A stretch of 43,355 bases of DNA from DAMCZI01 sp032095175 (lineage in GTDB: Bacteria; Bacillota; Clostridia; Clostridiales; Caloramatoraceae): assembly GCA_032095175.1 (NCBI GenBank), contig DAMCZI010000037.1, positions 1 through 43,355 on the forward strand, read 5' to 3'. The translations under genes and the position numbers were made by a program. Under the pieces are notes generated by a model. It worked only from the letters and a program-made list of their open reading frames with translations, searched no databases and had not been told where the DNA came from. Position 1 is the stretch's first letter. The number at the start of each line of letters is the position of its first letter. Below are positions 1 through 8,444 of the stretch, piece by piece.

Positions 1-727
1 GGGGTGCTTGAAAAATTAACTTCCGGAATGCTTGAAAATCTACTTGCCAAAAACATATCAATATGATGTGGATTTATCTAAGATAAAATATATTGTACAA
101 ACCCATGCTCATTCAGACCATTTTGATGCAGGGCATTTTATCACACGACATCCAGATTATGCAGCACAAAATGTTAATCCCATCACTTTGATAGCGTCAT
201 TGAAGACGTTTTGTGCTATGAATAAAATGTTAAAGGATGAGGATGGGCGCGCAGATTTATTTTGTGCAGATTTTCAAGAAAAATTAAAGTTGTCACTTAA
301 AACCATTTCACATTCTGAAACAATTGGCTTAGATGAATATTCCATTACAGCATTAGGGTCATTACATGATATAAATCAGCAAGCACTTATTTACTTGATA
401 ACACATAAAGATAAAACTATTCTATATGGAACTGATTTATTAGATATATGCCAAGATGTATATGACTTATTAGATAATAAAAGAATTGATATTCTAATTT
501 TAGATCAAACATATGGAGAGGGATATAATGCTGGAGGGCATTTAGACGCAGGTCAACTAAAAACAATTATTGATAAACTAAGACAAATGAGTATTATTAC
601 TGATACCACTCTTATATATGCTACCCATATTTCACATGAAGGAAATAACATACATGAAAAAATGCAATCTTTAGCAAAAGAATATGGTTATGATATTTCA
701 TACGATGGATTAATTGTGACAATATAA
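1..727 (+). pseudogene. MBL-fold metallo-hydrolase (PhnP-like), 5' end cut or frameshifted
   Basis: The readable part (from about 32) carries the metal-binding HxHxDH motif as HAHSDH near its residues 26-31, a later TYGEG segment, and a THISH motif near the C-terminus, all typical of the PhnP-like branch of the metallo-beta-lactamase fold. These enzymes hydrolyse phosphodiester-type substrates using two metal ions. In that family the HxHxDH motif normally lies about 70 residues in, so an N-terminal part is missing. The good frame has a TAA at 17-19, while the frame starting at base 1 stays open to a TGA at 61-63 and reads plausibly as the preceding segment, so a frameshift around 40-75 is likely. 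The TTG at 32 has no clear ribosome site. Family sure; status (pseudogene or sequencing slip) less so. Confidence 0.65.
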
Positions 728-791
728 CAATATATTTTGAGATTGATTGCATACAAACACAGAAATTGAAACGAGATAAAAAAAGAAAGGC

Positions 792-829
792 AAATTTCAA
801 TTTTAGGTTGAATAATAAAATAGTAATTT
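792..829 (+). repeat. R2 junction repeat, copy a
   Basis: An AT-rich segment of about 40 bp lying between a stop codon and the next ribosome site. Aligned by eye with copies b, d, e, f and g, it shares the pattern AAATTYYAATTT, then AGGTTGA, then ATAATA/ATATAAAT, then TAGTAATTT. The bases after it (aaagtgagaaga, 830-841) recur after copy h. Confidence 0.6.
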
Positions 830-848
830 GAAAGTGAGAAGATATTAC

Positions 849-1469
849 ATGAAGAAAGATGTGACAAACAAAAAGTTTTGGGAGCGAGTTGCCTTTTTAT
901 ATACTTCACTTATAGAAAAAAATAATTTATTGCAGTATAAAGAACTTTGTAAAGTAATTTCGTATTACTTGAAAAAAGATATGAATGTTCTTGAACTGGC
1001 ATGTGGTACAGGGCAACTTACATTTTTGCTAGCAGATAAAGTCCATTCATGGGAAGCAACCGATTTTTCAGAGAATATGATAGAAATAGCTAAAAAGCGC
1101 ATTATTAAAGAAAATATAACTTTTTCGGTACAAGACGCAACTGATTTACCATATAATGATGATTCTTTTGATGCTGTAATAATAGCAAATGCTTTGCATA
1201 TTATGCCAAATCCAGAGGCAGCATTGAGTGAAATATATCGAGTATTAAGACCTAATGGACTACTTTTTGCTCCAACATTTGTATATGAGGAAAAGATACC
1301 TAGGGTAAAAATATGGTTGATAGAGAAATTTGGATTTCATACTTTTCATAAGTGGAGTAGTAAAGAACTTTCCGACTTTGTAAAAGATAAAACATTTACC
1401 ATATTAGATCAATCAATTATAAAAGGTGCTATGCTTCCAGAATGTGTGCTTATTGGTAGGAAAGTCTAA
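849..1469 (+). CDS. Class I SAM-dependent methyltransferase (UbiE-like)
   Basis: A 206-residue protein with the Rossmann SAM-binding motif I VLELACGTGQ at about residues 47-56, an acidic residue ending the second strand (WEATDFSENM), and the post-motif pattern ALHIMPNPEAALSEIYRVLRPNG typical of the Methyltransf_11 family. It should transfer a methyl group from SAM to an unknown small molecule. I chose ATG 849 rather than an upstream TTG at 828 because a gtgag ribosome-site-like stretch lies about 11 bases before it. The unit is bounded by R2 copies a and b, with no related neighbour. The substrate cannot be named. Confidence 0.85.
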   Translation: MKKDVTNKKFWERVAFLYTSLIEKNNLLQYKELCKVISYYLKKDMNVLELACGTGQLTFLLADKVHSWEATDFSENMIEIAKKRIIKENITFSVQDATDLPYNDDSFDAVIIANALHIMPNPEAALSEIYRVLRPNGLLFAPTFVYEEKIPRVKIWLIEKFGFHTFHKWSSKELSDFVKDKTFTILDQSIIKGAMLPECVLIGRKV

Positions 1470-1474
1470 TAGAT

Positions 1475-1516
1475 AAATTCCAATATTTAAAGTTGAGTAT
1501 TATAAATAGTAATTTA
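1475..1516 (+). repeat. R2 junction repeat, copy b
   Basis: About 40 bp matching copies d, e and g: AAATTCCAATATTTAA, then AGTTGAGTATTATAAATAG, then TAATTTA. It starts only 5 bases after the methyltransferase stop codon and ends shortly before the next gene. Confidence 0.65.
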
Positions 1517-1552
1517 ATATATTTATTCTGAATATTAGAAGAAAGGGAATAT

Positions 1553-2521
1553 ATGAGTTATAGGATTGAAAAAGCAGAGCGAAGATATATAAAAGAATAT
1601 ATTTCTATATTTTATGAGGAGTACAATGAAGTATGCCAATCTAATCATTTGGTGCCGAGATTAGAAAATGATGATTTCATAACTTCTCAATTAACGGATT
1701 TATTAAATTGTGGTTTAGGATTTGTTGCTTTATTAGATGATAAAGTGGTAGGGTACATTACAGGACGGCCAGTAAATGAATTTTTTGGAACAGCCAATGG
1801 TGTGTATGTTCCATTGTTTGGACATGGTGCTGTGAAAGAAGGACGTAGAAAAATATACTAGGCACTATATTCATATGCTTCAGGAATGTGGGTAGAGAAG
1901 GGATTAATAAATCACGGGATTACAATGTTTTGTGTAGATAAAGAGTGCATTGACAGTTGGGTTTTATTGGGATTTGGGAATCGTTGCAACGATGCCATCC
2001 GCAGTACGGATGCTTTGCCAGAATTTAAGGTATGGGGTAATTATTCCATTATGAAAGCTGATAATATGCATTTGTCTGATATTAGTCAATTGTGTTTACA
2101 GGATGACAGACATTTCAAAAAAGCACCAGCTTTCATGGTAGGTCATGATGAGTGTGAAGAAGATATAATGATAAATTTTAAAGAATGGCTTTCAAGGGAT
2201 AATCATCATTTATGGATTGCTTATGACGATAGAAAAGCTATTGGATATATGCGAATACAGGAAATTGGAGAATCATTCATATCAGCATATCCTGATATGA
2301 TGAATATAACTGGTGCTTTTGTAGATCAGAAATATAGAGGGAGCGGTGTATCAAATATGCTTCTGGATAATATATTATTCTGGCTTAAACAACATGGTTA
2401 TCACTTATGCGGTGTTGATTATGAATCAATTAATGTGACGGGAAGTAATTTCTGGAATAAGTGTTTTAAGCCATATACATATACCATGATGCGATATGTT
2501 GATGATAGGATATTGAAATAA
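1553..2521 (+). pseudogene. Two-domain GNAT acetyltransferase interrupted by an in-frame TAG
   Basis: Two open stretches in the same frame (1553-1861 and 1862-2521) are divided only by a TAG at 1859-1861. Read through, they give one protein of about 322 residues. The first part has a GNAT-like beta-strand pair (GFVALLDDKVVGYITGRP); the second has the acetyl-CoA loop region GAFVDQKYRGSGVSNMLLDN, then a C-terminal FWNKCFKPYTYTMMRYVD pattern common in two-domain GNATs. The ribosome site before ATG 1553 (agaaaggg) is good. An ATG at 1886 could restart translation of the C-terminal domain. The simplest history is a CAG to TAG change. A sequencing error cannot be excluded. Confidence 0.75.
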
Positions 2522-2570
2522 AAAATTTCAAATTTGTAGATTTGAAGTAACCTTATGAGGGGATGATTTC

Positions 2571-3041
2571 ATGGGAGAATATGCAAGAGAGATGCGAAAG
2601 TTAATAGGTAATGAAATTTTATTAACTGTAGGATGTGGAGCAATAATTGAAGATAAAGATGGGAGAATACTTTTGCAGAGTCGAAAAGATACAGATCAAT
2701 GGGGAGTCCCAGGTGGATTAATGGAACTGGGAGAAACATTCATGCAAACATTAGAACGTGAAGTATTTGAAGAAACAAATTTAAGAATAGTAGAACCAAA
2801 ATTATTTGGCATTTATTCTGGGAAAAATGGATTTGGAAAATATCCCAATGGAGACCAAGTATTTAGTGTACAAATTATTTTTCGAGTAAGTAACTTTACT
2901 GGAATACTAAAACAAGAAGGTGACGAAAGCAAGGAGCATAGATTCTTTGATAAGAATAATCTGCCTACAGTAAATTCATGCCAAATGCCATTTATTCTTG
3001 ATTGGATAAATGGTGAATCAGATGGTATTTTTGTCAGATGA
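2571..3041 (+). CDS. NUDIX hydrolase
   Basis: A 156-residue single-domain protein with a full Nudix box at residues 49-71: G49, E55, R63-E64, E67-E68, ending in T-N-L where most members have x-G-hydrophobic. These enzymes split nucleoside diphosphates linked to another group, using Mg2+ held by the box glutamates. The segment before the box (QWGVPGGLMELGE) is typical of small-molecule NUDIX proteins. ATG 2571 has a strong gagggg ribosome site 8 bases upstream. The gene is followed at once by hairpin HP1. The substrate is unknown. Confidence 0.88.
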   Translation: MGEYAREMRKLIGNEILLTVGCGAIIEDKDGRILLQSRKDTDQWGVPGGLMELGETFMQTLEREVFEETNLRIVEPKLFGIYSGKNGFGKYPNGDQVFSVQIIFRVSNFTGILKQEGDESKEHRFFDKNNLPTVNSCQMPFILDWINGESDGIFVR

Positions 3042-3057
3042 CAAGTTCATTATTTCC

Positions 3058-3113
3058 TTATAAAACGCAAAAAGGCTTGCAATATAAAGTGTAAGCCTTT
3101 TGATGTTTTATAA
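3058..3113. terminator. HP1 palindromic hairpin repeat / terminator
   Basis: Inner stem AAAAGGCTT...AAGCCTTTT around the loop GCAATATAAAGTGT, with an outer arm pair TTATAAAAC (3058-3066) and GTTTTATAA (3105-3113). It sits 17 bases after the NUDIX stop codon. The inner stem with T run would act as a rho-independent terminator in either direction, but the near-identical loop and outer arms in HP2 to HP6 show that it belongs to a repeat family. Confidence 0.75.
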
Positions 3114-3184
3114 AAAAATATGAAAGCGAGAGGAGGTTTGGTACTGGGGGTGGTATAAATGATTTTTAAGCATTAAGTATAGAT

Positions 3185-3352
3185 GTATGTTATATAAAGT
3201 GGGTAAGTCTAAAAATATACTATTGCACAATGAATTTATAACAAAAGAAGGAATTAAAATAAATATATAGAAGATATTAATTGAAGCATTTATAAGATAT
3301 TTTGATATAGAACATTGGATTCTCATATTGATTTACAAATAGTATTTAAATG
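3185..3352 (+). repeat. R3 leader repeat, copy 1
   Basis: About 165 bp matching 6244-6410 by eye: GTATGTTATATA, GGTAAGTCTAAAAA, TTTATAACAAAAGAAGG, AAATATATAGAA, then a GATATAGAACAT...GGATTCTCATATTGATTTACAA end. It precedes the methyltransferase at 3406. The conserved TTGATTTACA end may supply a -35 element. Together with HP1 it accounts for most of the 3042-3405 gap; no lipoprotein remnant lies between them here. Confidence 0.6.
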
Positions 3353-3405
3353 AGAGTTATGAATGATGTAAATAACTCAATAAAATGGGGATTTGGAGGT
3401 GTAAA

Positions 3406-4146
3406 ATGAATCAAGATAGTTCAACAAAATGCTGGAATCAAGTTGGCATAGATACTTGGACTGAAAAAGCTCAAACAAATGATTTCCGACTATATTATAT
3501 AATGCCATATACTTTGCAAAAATTAGGAGAAATTAACGGGAAACAGGTTCTTGATTTAGGCTGTGGTGAAGGTGGATATTCGAGGGCTTTAGCGAAACGA
3601 GGTGCTATTGTTACAGCAGTAGATTGTTCTGAAACTTTTACAACTTATGTTGCAAATAAAGCTATAGAAGAGAGTTTGGACATTAGGACATTATGTAGAA
3701 ATGCTAATGAATTAACAGGCATCATTGATAACACTTATGATGTTGTGCTTTGCTCGATGATGTTAATGGATGTAGAAGACCTTGATGGAACATTAAAAGA
3801 GATATATCGAGTGATAAAACCTAATGGGAAGGCTTTTATATCTATATTGCATCCATGTTTTAAGCCCAAAGAAAGCAAATGGATGCTGGAAGATGATAAA
3901 ATAAAGGTATTAGTTAGTGATTATTTTAACCCAACAGAATGGGTTGGAGAGATTAAAGGTATTGACACCTCAGTAATATATAGGCATAGAACTCTATCCG
4001 ATTATATAAAAGCTTTCGTAAGAAACAAGTTTACAGTAGTGGATATGAATGAACCAATTCCATCAGAGGAACAAATGGGTATGTCATCAAGAATTGGATG
4101 GTTATCAAAAATACCAATGTATCTGTTTATAGAATTAGAAAAGTAA
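3406..4146 (+). CDS. Class I SAM-dependent methyltransferase
   Basis: A 246-residue methyltransferase. Motif I VLDLGCGEGG lies at residues 48-57, the strand-2 acidic end reads TAVDCSETF, and a GTLKEIYRVIKPNGKAFISILHP segment follows. The closest family type is Methyltransf_11/25, with a long C-terminal part (about residues 160-246) that is likely the substrate cap. ATG 3406 is preferred over the in-frame ATG at 3385 because ggaggt lies at 3395-3400. The gene stands alone behind an R3 leader and is followed after 46 bases by the deaminase gene, so the two may be co-transcribed. The substrate is unknown. Confidence 0.85.
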   Translation: MNQDSSTKCWNQVGIDTWTEKAQTNDFRLYYIMPYTLQKLGEINGKQVLDLGCGEGGYSRALAKRGAIVTAVDCSETFTTYVANKAIEESLDIRTLCRNANELTGIIDNTYDVVLCSMMLMDVEDLDGTLKEIYRVIKPNGKAFISILHPCFKPKESKWMLEDDKIKVLVSDYFNPTEWVGEIKGIDTSVIYRHRTLSDYIKAFVRNKFTVVDMNEPIPSEEQMGMSSRIGWLSKIPMYLFIELEK

Positions 4147-4192
4147 ATTTTAAATTTATCATTGTACTAAATCGGAGATTAAGGAGAATAAT

Positions 4193-4585
4193 ATGGAACA
4201 AATATGGGAGAAACTTTATAAAGAAGCTATGAATGTAATAAATCCACATGAAGTCTCAAGCACTATGTGGGTTGGAAGCGTTGCTTCAGCGGTGCTAACA
4301 AAAAAAGGGAATATTTATACTGGTATCTGTGTTGACACAAATGGTTCATTAGGAATGTGTGCAGAGAGAAATGCTTTATCAACAATGCTCACACATGGAG
4401 AAAATGAAGTAGATAAAGTCGTTTCTGTTTATAAGGACGGAAAAGTAATACCTTCTTGTGGTGCATGCAGAGAATTTATGATGCACCTTGGAAAAGATGC
4501 AGATAATATTGAAATGTTGCTTGATAATGAAGGGAAGACAATCAAGCTAATTGACTTACTTCCAGAATATCCAAGATATAAATAG
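4193..4585 (+). CDS. Cytidine/blasticidin-S deaminase family protein
   Basis: A 130-residue zinc deaminase of the cytidine deaminase fold. The catalytic pair C-A-E is at residues 56-58 (Glu58 is the proton shuttle) and the second zinc site is P-S-C-G-A-C at 87-92 (Cys89, Cys92), so all three zinc cysteines are present. The segment EVSSTMWVGSVASAVLTKKG and the length near 130 residues are closest to blasticidin-S deaminases and related single-domain proteins rather than to housekeeping Cdd, but blasticidin activity is an inference. The start has aaggag 8 bases upstream. R2 copy d follows directly. Confidence 0.82.
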   Translation: MEQIWEKLYKEAMNVINPHEVSSTMWVGSVASAVLTKKGNIYTGICVDTNGSLGMCAERNALSTMLTHGENEVDKVVSVYKDGKVIPSCGACREFMMHLGKDADNIEMLLDNEGKTIKLIDLLPEYPRYK

Positions 4586-4605
4586 CTTTATTATATTTGA
4601 ATAAT

Positions 4606-4647
4606 AAATTTTAAATTTAAGGTTAAGTATTATAAATAGTAATTTTA
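4606..4647 (+). repeat. R2 junction repeat, copy d
   Basis: Matches copy b nearly base for base over AAGTATTATAAATAGTAATTT, preceded by AAATTTTAAATTTAAGGT. It starts about 20 bases after the deaminase stop and lies just before the ribosome site of the next NUDIX gene. Confidence 0.65.
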
Positions 4648-4676
4648 TCGATTGAATATAAATTTTAGGAGGAATT

Positions 4677-5306
4677 ATGAACAATACATTTTTAAAAGAG
4701 CCTTGGTTAAAATGGGCTATTGAAATACAAAGTATTGCACAATGTGGATTAACCTATACAAAAGATGCATATGACATTGAGCGTTATGAACAGTTAAGAA
4801 ACATATCAGCAGAAATGCTAAGTTATAAAGCCGACATTCCAGTTGAAAAGATAAAGAGTCTTTTTTGTAATGAGGAAGGTTATCAAACACCTAAATTAGA
4901 TACAAGGGCTGCAATTTTTAAGGAAGGAAAAATATTGCTTGTTCATGAGAAAAGTGGAAAATGGTCTTTGCCAGGGGGATGGGTTGATGTATTAGAATCA
5001 ATAGAATCAAATACAATAAAAGAAGTAAGAGAAGAATCAGGTCTTGAAGTTACTGCTAAGAAAATTATTGCAATTCAAGATAGAAATAAACATAATGTTC
5101 CGCTATATGCTTATGGAATATGTAAAGTATTCGTGCTTTGTGATATTATAGGTGGAACTTTTATCGAAAATATAGAAACAACAGAAATTGACTATTTTTC
5201 GCTCAATAATTTACCTACTCTTGCAGAAGAAAAAACTAATAGAGAACAAATTGAACTGTGCTTTAAGGCTGAAAAAGATGAACAATGGATAGCTCTATTT
5301 GATTAA
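4677..5306 (+). CDS. NUDIX hydrolase with N-terminal NUDIX_N-type domain
   Basis: A 209-residue protein. Residues 1-70 (KEPWLKWAIEIQSIAQCGLTY and following helices) match the helical N-terminal extension seen in ADP-ribose-pyrophosphatase-like NUDIX proteins. The Nudix box starts at G101, with E107, then K115-E116, and E119-E120 followed by S-G-L. The usual box Arg is Lys here, a mild change. The ribosome site aggagg is 5-6 bases before the ATG. The next NUDIX gene begins 39 bases after the stop, so two NUDIX genes of different subfamilies stand side by side, likely in one transcript. Confidence 0.87.
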   Translation: MNNTFLKEPWLKWAIEIQSIAQCGLTYTKDAYDIERYEQLRNISAEMLSYKADIPVEKIKSLFCNEEGYQTPKLDTRAAIFKEGKILLVHEKSGKWSLPGGWVDVLESIESNTIKEVREESGLEVTAKKIIAIQDRNKHNVPLYAYGICKVFVLCDIIGGTFIENIETTEIDYFSLNNLPTLAEEKTNREQIELCFKAEKDEQWIALFD

Positions 5307-5344
5307 AATATAATATAAATCCCAATTTGGGGAGCTGATTGGTA

Positions 5345-5836
5345 ATGGAATTATGGGATGCATATAGAGAAGATGGAACACTAGCAGGTTGCAACTTGGT
5401 TAGGGGTGATGTAATCCCTGAGGGTTTATTTCATTTGGTAAGTGAAATAATAGTTAGGCATGAAGATGGTATGTTTCTACTTATGAAGAGAGATTTGAAA
5501 AAACTGAATTTTCCAGGTTTGTATGAAGCAAGTGCAGGTGGTAGTGCATTGATAGGTGAGAGACCTTATGATACTGCAATTAGGGAACTCAAAGAAGAAA
5601 CAGGGATTGAAGCTCAAAAATTAGAACAGATATATAAATATATGGGTAAGGATACTATATATTATGGCTATCTATGTAAAACTAATTGTGATAAAAATTC
5701 TATTACTCTTCAAGAAGGTGAAACAATATCCTATTTATGGCTAACAAAAGAAGAATTTTTTAAGTTTATTGAATCAGATAAGTATATCCAGAACCATAAA
5801 GAAAGAATGAGCGAATATTTAGATACAATTAAATAA
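5345..5836 (+). CDS. NUDIX hydrolase, isopentenyl-diphosphate-isomerase-like type
   Basis: A 163-residue NUDIX protein. It opens MELWDAYREDGTLAG, the signature of the Idi-like/YfcD group, and has a complete Nudix box: G66, E72, R80-E81, E84-E85 then T-G-I. It lacks anything to show true isomerase activity; most members of this group are pyrophosphohydrolases of unknown target. ATG 5345 is preferred over TTG 5339 because the ggggag site (5329-5334) is better spaced. It ends inside an R2-like segment and is followed by HP2. Confidence 0.87.
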   Translation: MELWDAYREDGTLAGCNLVRGDVIPEGLFHLVSEIIVRHEDGMFLLMKRDLKKLNFPGLYEASAGGSALIGERPYDTAIRELKEETGIEAQKLEQIYKYMGKDTIYYGYLCKTNCDKNSITLQEGETISYLWLTKEEFFKFIESDKYIQNHKERMSEYLDTIK

Positions 5837-5892
5837 ATTTTTGATTTTTGGAGTTAAAGTAATATAATTTTAGCTTCAGCTATGTTATATCC
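5834..5892 (+). repeat. R2-like junction repeat, variant i
   Basis: Starts at the stop codon of the NUDIX gene. It shares the AAATTT.TGATTT opening with R2 but continues AGTAATATAATTTTAGCTTC, a continuation found again at 12031-12050. It contains a small TAGCT/AGCTA inverted repeat. It lies between the gene and HP2. Confidence 0.5.
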
Positions 5893-5904
5893 TTCTTAAA
5901 AAAA

Positions 5905-5949
5905 CATTAAAAAGCTTGCAATGTAAAGTGCAAGCTTTTTAATTTAATG
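5905..5949. terminator. HP2 palindromic hairpin repeat / terminator
   Basis: Perfect inner stem TTAAAAAGCTTGCA (5907-5920) / TGCAAGCTTTTTAA (5929-5942), loop ATGTAAAG, outer CATTAAA/TTTAATG. It has a T run suitable for rho-independent termination of the upstream NUDIX pair. It is the best-preserved copy of the family. Confidence 0.85.
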
Positions 5950-5970
5950 CTCGAAGCTCCCAATACTTTC

Positions 5971-6140
5971 CTAATTAAAGAAGTCATCATTTATTGCCAC
6001 ATACATTGGACATAGAATATTGAGTGAACAACCTTATTTAGTTTTATCATAACAAGGGTAGAATCCTTTTTTTGTCTACAGCCAGAGAATAGGGAGGCGG
6101 CTAGAAGAAATGCTGCCACAAGAGCAAGTGTCTTTTGGAT
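5971..6140 (-). pseudogene. Remnant L1: N-terminus of NMT1/THI5-like ABC-transporter binding lipoprotein
   Basis: Read on the minus strand from about 6140, the sequence gives a lipoprotein signal (QKTLALVAAFLLAASLFSGC, lipobox LFSGC) and then a mature part with HSIFY and, after a shift of frame at a 2-base loss relative to L2, PMYVAINDDFF ending in TAG. The pattern H-S-[IV]-F-Y-A-P-x-Y-V-A-I-x-x-G-F-F is the hallmark start of NMT1/THI5/SsuA substrate-binding proteins. A ggagg site lies at 6153-6157 (minus strand), but the expected ATG reads ATC. Only about 55 codons remain. Clearly dead. Confidence 0.75.
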
Positions 6141-6243
6141 TTAATTAGTTAACCTCCAGTTTTTAATATCACTTATAATATGAAGAGGGGATGAGGTCTG
6201 CCATTATGGGAAAATTGAGCAATTTTGATCATTAGTTACACTT

Positions 6244-6410
6244 GTATGTTATATAGTAGGTAAGTCTAAAAAAGAAAGAAATTTAGTATTGTACAAATAA
6301 ATTTAATAACAAAGGAAGGATTTTAAATAAATATATAGAAAGTACTAATTATTACATTTATTAGACATGCCGATATAAAACATGGAATTCTCATTTTGAC
6401 TTGCAATAGT
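6244..6410 (+). repeat. R3 leader repeat, copy 2
   Basis: The full-length R3 match to 3185-3352, ending GATATAAAACATGGAATTCT and TTTTGACTTGCAATAG, directly before the S51 peptidase gene. With variant R2, HP2 and remnant L1 it explains most of the 620-bp gap 5837-6456. Confidence 0.6.
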
Positions 6411-6456
6411 AAGAAAGTGTGTTGTAAAGATAATTAATAGTTTGTGAGGTGAAAGC

Positions 6457-7062
6457 ATGCTGATTTTAACATCAAATGGATTATCATCAGATAATCTTAT
6501 TAAAAGGATGACAGAATATTGTGCTTTATTATCTAAAGCAGTTATTGTTACAACTGCGTCTGTTGGATATAAAGAAAATGATTGGCACGTTCCACGATTA
6601 ACTAAAGAATTAAAATCACTTGGTTTAGCTGTAGAATACTTTGATTTTGATGTTCAAAACCCAGAGTTGTTACTAAACTATGATGTTATTGAAATCAATG
6701 GTGGTAACCCATTTTATTTATTAAAATCTATGAGAAAAACAAACTGCGAAGTCATTATGAAGAGATTAATTGAAGAGAAAATTGTTATTGGGATTAGTGC
6801 TGGTTCTATTATTATGCAAAAGAATATAAATTTAATTGCACAATACAGTCCTGAATTGAATGATGGTGTGAATCTAACAGATTTTTCTGGATTTGGATTT
6901 TCTTCTATAGAATTATTGCCTCATTATAGTAGATATATAACAAAATTTAAAAGATTTGAAGAGAGAGCGAAAGAATATGAGGCTGCAAATGATTGTGAAG
7001 TAATAAGAATTAATGATGGTCAAGCAGTTATAGTAAATTCTAATAATTACTTAATAATTTAA
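6457..7062 (+). CDS. Peptidase E-like (family S51) protein
   Basis: A 201-residue protein of the class-I glutamine-amidotransferase-like fold. The nucleophile elbow is G-I-S-A-G-S at residues 112-117 (Ser114 the expected nucleophile) and the preceding INGGNPFYLL (80-89) is the S51 signature loop. Peptidase E enzymes cut Asp-X dipeptides; related S51 members occur in resistance and self-immunity settings, so dipeptidase activity is family knowledge, not proof. ATG 6457 has gaggtg 8 bases upstream. The gene stands alone between R3 copy 2 and HP3. Confidence 0.82.
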   Translation: MLILTSNGLSSDNLIKRMTEYCALLSKAVIVTTASVGYKENDWHVPRLTKELKSLGLAVEYFDFDVQNPELLLNYDVIEINGGNPFYLLKSMRKTNCEVIMKRLIEEKIVIGISAGSIIMQKNINLIAQYSPELNDGVNLTDFSGFGFSSIELLPHYSRYITKFKRFEERAKEYEAANDCEVIRINDGQAVIVNSNNYLII

Positions 7063-7120
7063 CTATATATTACGAGTATTGGCTTTGTATAGACCGAACA
7101 AAATTCAGACAAATTACTCC

Positions 7121-7175
7121 TATAAAACGTTAAAAAGCTTGAAATGTAAGGTATAAGTTTTTTAACATTTTGTGA
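7121..7175. terminator. HP3 palindromic hairpin repeat, degenerate copy
   Basis: TATAAAACGTTAAAAAGCTT (7121-7140) pairs imperfectly with AAGTTTTTTAACATTTT (7155-7171). Loop GAAATGTAAGGTAT is the family loop with several changes, so this copy has drifted. It lies 58 bases after the peptidase stop codon. Still followed by T-rich sequence. Confidence 0.65.
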
Positions 7176-7177
7176 AA

Positions 7178-7226
7178 AAAATATGATATAACAACTAAAA
7201 ACTAGCAGGTGATAGATGATACATAG
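7178..7226 (+). repeat. R4 repeat, copy 1
   Basis: AAAATATGATATAACAACTA followed by AAAACTAGCAGGTGATAGAT and GATACAT matches 12059-12108 with few differences and 14421-14465 more loosely. It lies just downstream of HP3. Function unknown; part of the spacer scaffold. Confidence 0.6.
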
Positions 7227-7269
7227 CTAGTTATGTATTTCTATATGATTATAGAGATTGATTTTTTTA

Positions 7270-7490
7270 TTATGTAAAAACTTGTGTTTTTGCATATGCC
7301 ACATTAACCTCATTTCTTATAAACAGGTCTATCTTTAACCATCTTCTTTAAGGCCCCCTTCATTAATTGCCACATATATTGGAGCATAGAATATCGAGCG
7401 AACAACCTTATCTAGTTTTATCATAACAATGGTAGTATCCTTTTTCTGCCCACAGCTAGAGAACAGGAATGTGGTTAGAAAAAATGCGGG
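7270..7490 (-). pseudogene. Remnant L2: NMT1/THI5-like ABC-transporter binding lipoprotein
   Basis: Minus-strand reading gives a lipoprotein signal end (AFFLTTFLFSSC), then DTTIVMIKLDKVVRSIFYAP followed by IYVAINEGGLKEDG, then, after a one-base frame change, LKIDLFIRNEVNVAYAKTQV and a TAA. It extends about 20 codons further than L1. The start codon and most of the C-terminal part of the roughly 330-residue family length are missing. This is the longest of the three remnants and the best for identifying the family. Confidence 0.75.
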
Positions 7491-7601
7491 TAGAAGGTTT
7501 GATGCTAGAGGATGATGAAAATGGTTTTTTAGTAGTAATTGTATTAAGAAGAAATTTAAATGGAGGAATATTATGATTTGTATAAGGAGTGATCAGACAA
7601 T
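7491..7601. other. Spacer before the nucleotidyltransferase gene
   Basis: No repeat copy recognised. A short plus-strand open stretch starting at the ATG at about 7484 (MRVEGLMLEDDENGFLVVIV and on, ending TGA) has no ribosome site and is likely non-coding or a scrap of a lost gene. The real start at 7602 has its own aaggag site. Confidence 0.4.
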
Positions 7602-8372
7602 ATGAGAACTTACGATGCAATTGAACAAATAAGTAAAAAAATAATAAATGAGAATATTTGTGATGCCATACTTTTAAAAGGTTCTATTGGAAGAGGCGAT
7701 GATGATGAATATTCTGATGTAGATATGTATGTTATTGTAGGTGAAGAAAAAATGGAACAGTTTTTAAACAATAGAATTGAGTACTTATTGGCATATAAAT
7801 CAATAGTTTATTATAGTTATGCTAATTTTGTTGGTCCACAAATAATAGTAATATTTGAAGATGGATTACATTTTGATTTATATGCTGTTACGAAAGAGTC
7901 ATTACCTACAACTGATGAAGCCAAAATTGTTTATGATCCAAAGGGATTGATGAACGACTATGTTCCACAAATTAAGTATATGGAAAAATCTAGTTGTGTG
8001 GGAATGTTCAATGATATTTTGTATAACTTTATTGAGGCTGATGGAGCATATAAGAGAAGAAATTATCCGTGGACTTCTAGAATTTTAAACCACTCAATTG
8101 CTGAATGTTCAATATTGCTGAGATATATTTATGATAATGAACATGCTTATTTGGGTTTAAAGAAGATTAATGAAGTACTTCCAATAGAACAATATCTGTG
8201 GCTAGAAGAAGCATCAGAAAATCTCAACAAAAAAGGATATAAAATAGCCAATGAAAAAATCATTACTATCTTAGAACATGTAATAGAAAATATAGATGAG
8301 GATATTAGCAGCAAATTTAATATCAACTTTCTAGAGTGGATAAAGGAAAATTTAAATAAAATAATATTTTAG
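7602..8372 (+). CDS. Nucleotidyltransferase-domain protein (aminoglycoside adenylyltransferase-like)
   Basis: A 256-residue protein. Residues 27-42 hold the Pol-beta-type nucleotidyltransferase signature GS(x2)RG(x2)D(x2)SD-x-D, with metal ligands Asp39 and Asp41; a third acidic residue is offered by LHFDLYAV near residues 92-99. A helical C-terminal half follows, as in ANT enzymes that adenylylate aminoglycosides. ATG 7602 follows aaggag by 13 bases. It stands alone. Drug specificity cannot be read from the sequence; it could also be a nucleotidyltransferase of other purpose. Confidence 0.78.
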   Translation: MRTYDAIEQISKKIINENICDAILLKGSIGRGDDDEYSDVDMYVIVGEEKMEQFLNNRIEYLLAYKSIVYYSYANFVGPQIIVIFEDGLHFDLYAVTKESLPTTDEAKIVYDPKGLMNDYVPQIKYMEKSSCVGMFNDILYNFIEADGAYKRRNYPWTSRILNHSIAECSILLRYIYDNEHAYLGLKKINEVLPIEQYLWLEEASENLNKKGYKIANEKIITILEHVIENIDEDISSKFNINFLEWIKENLNKIIF

Positions 8373-8444
8373 CTTAATTAACAATGTTACTTTGATAAAT
8401 AATTAAAAAAACTAGATAAATTCTATTTGTAGAGGTGAATAATA

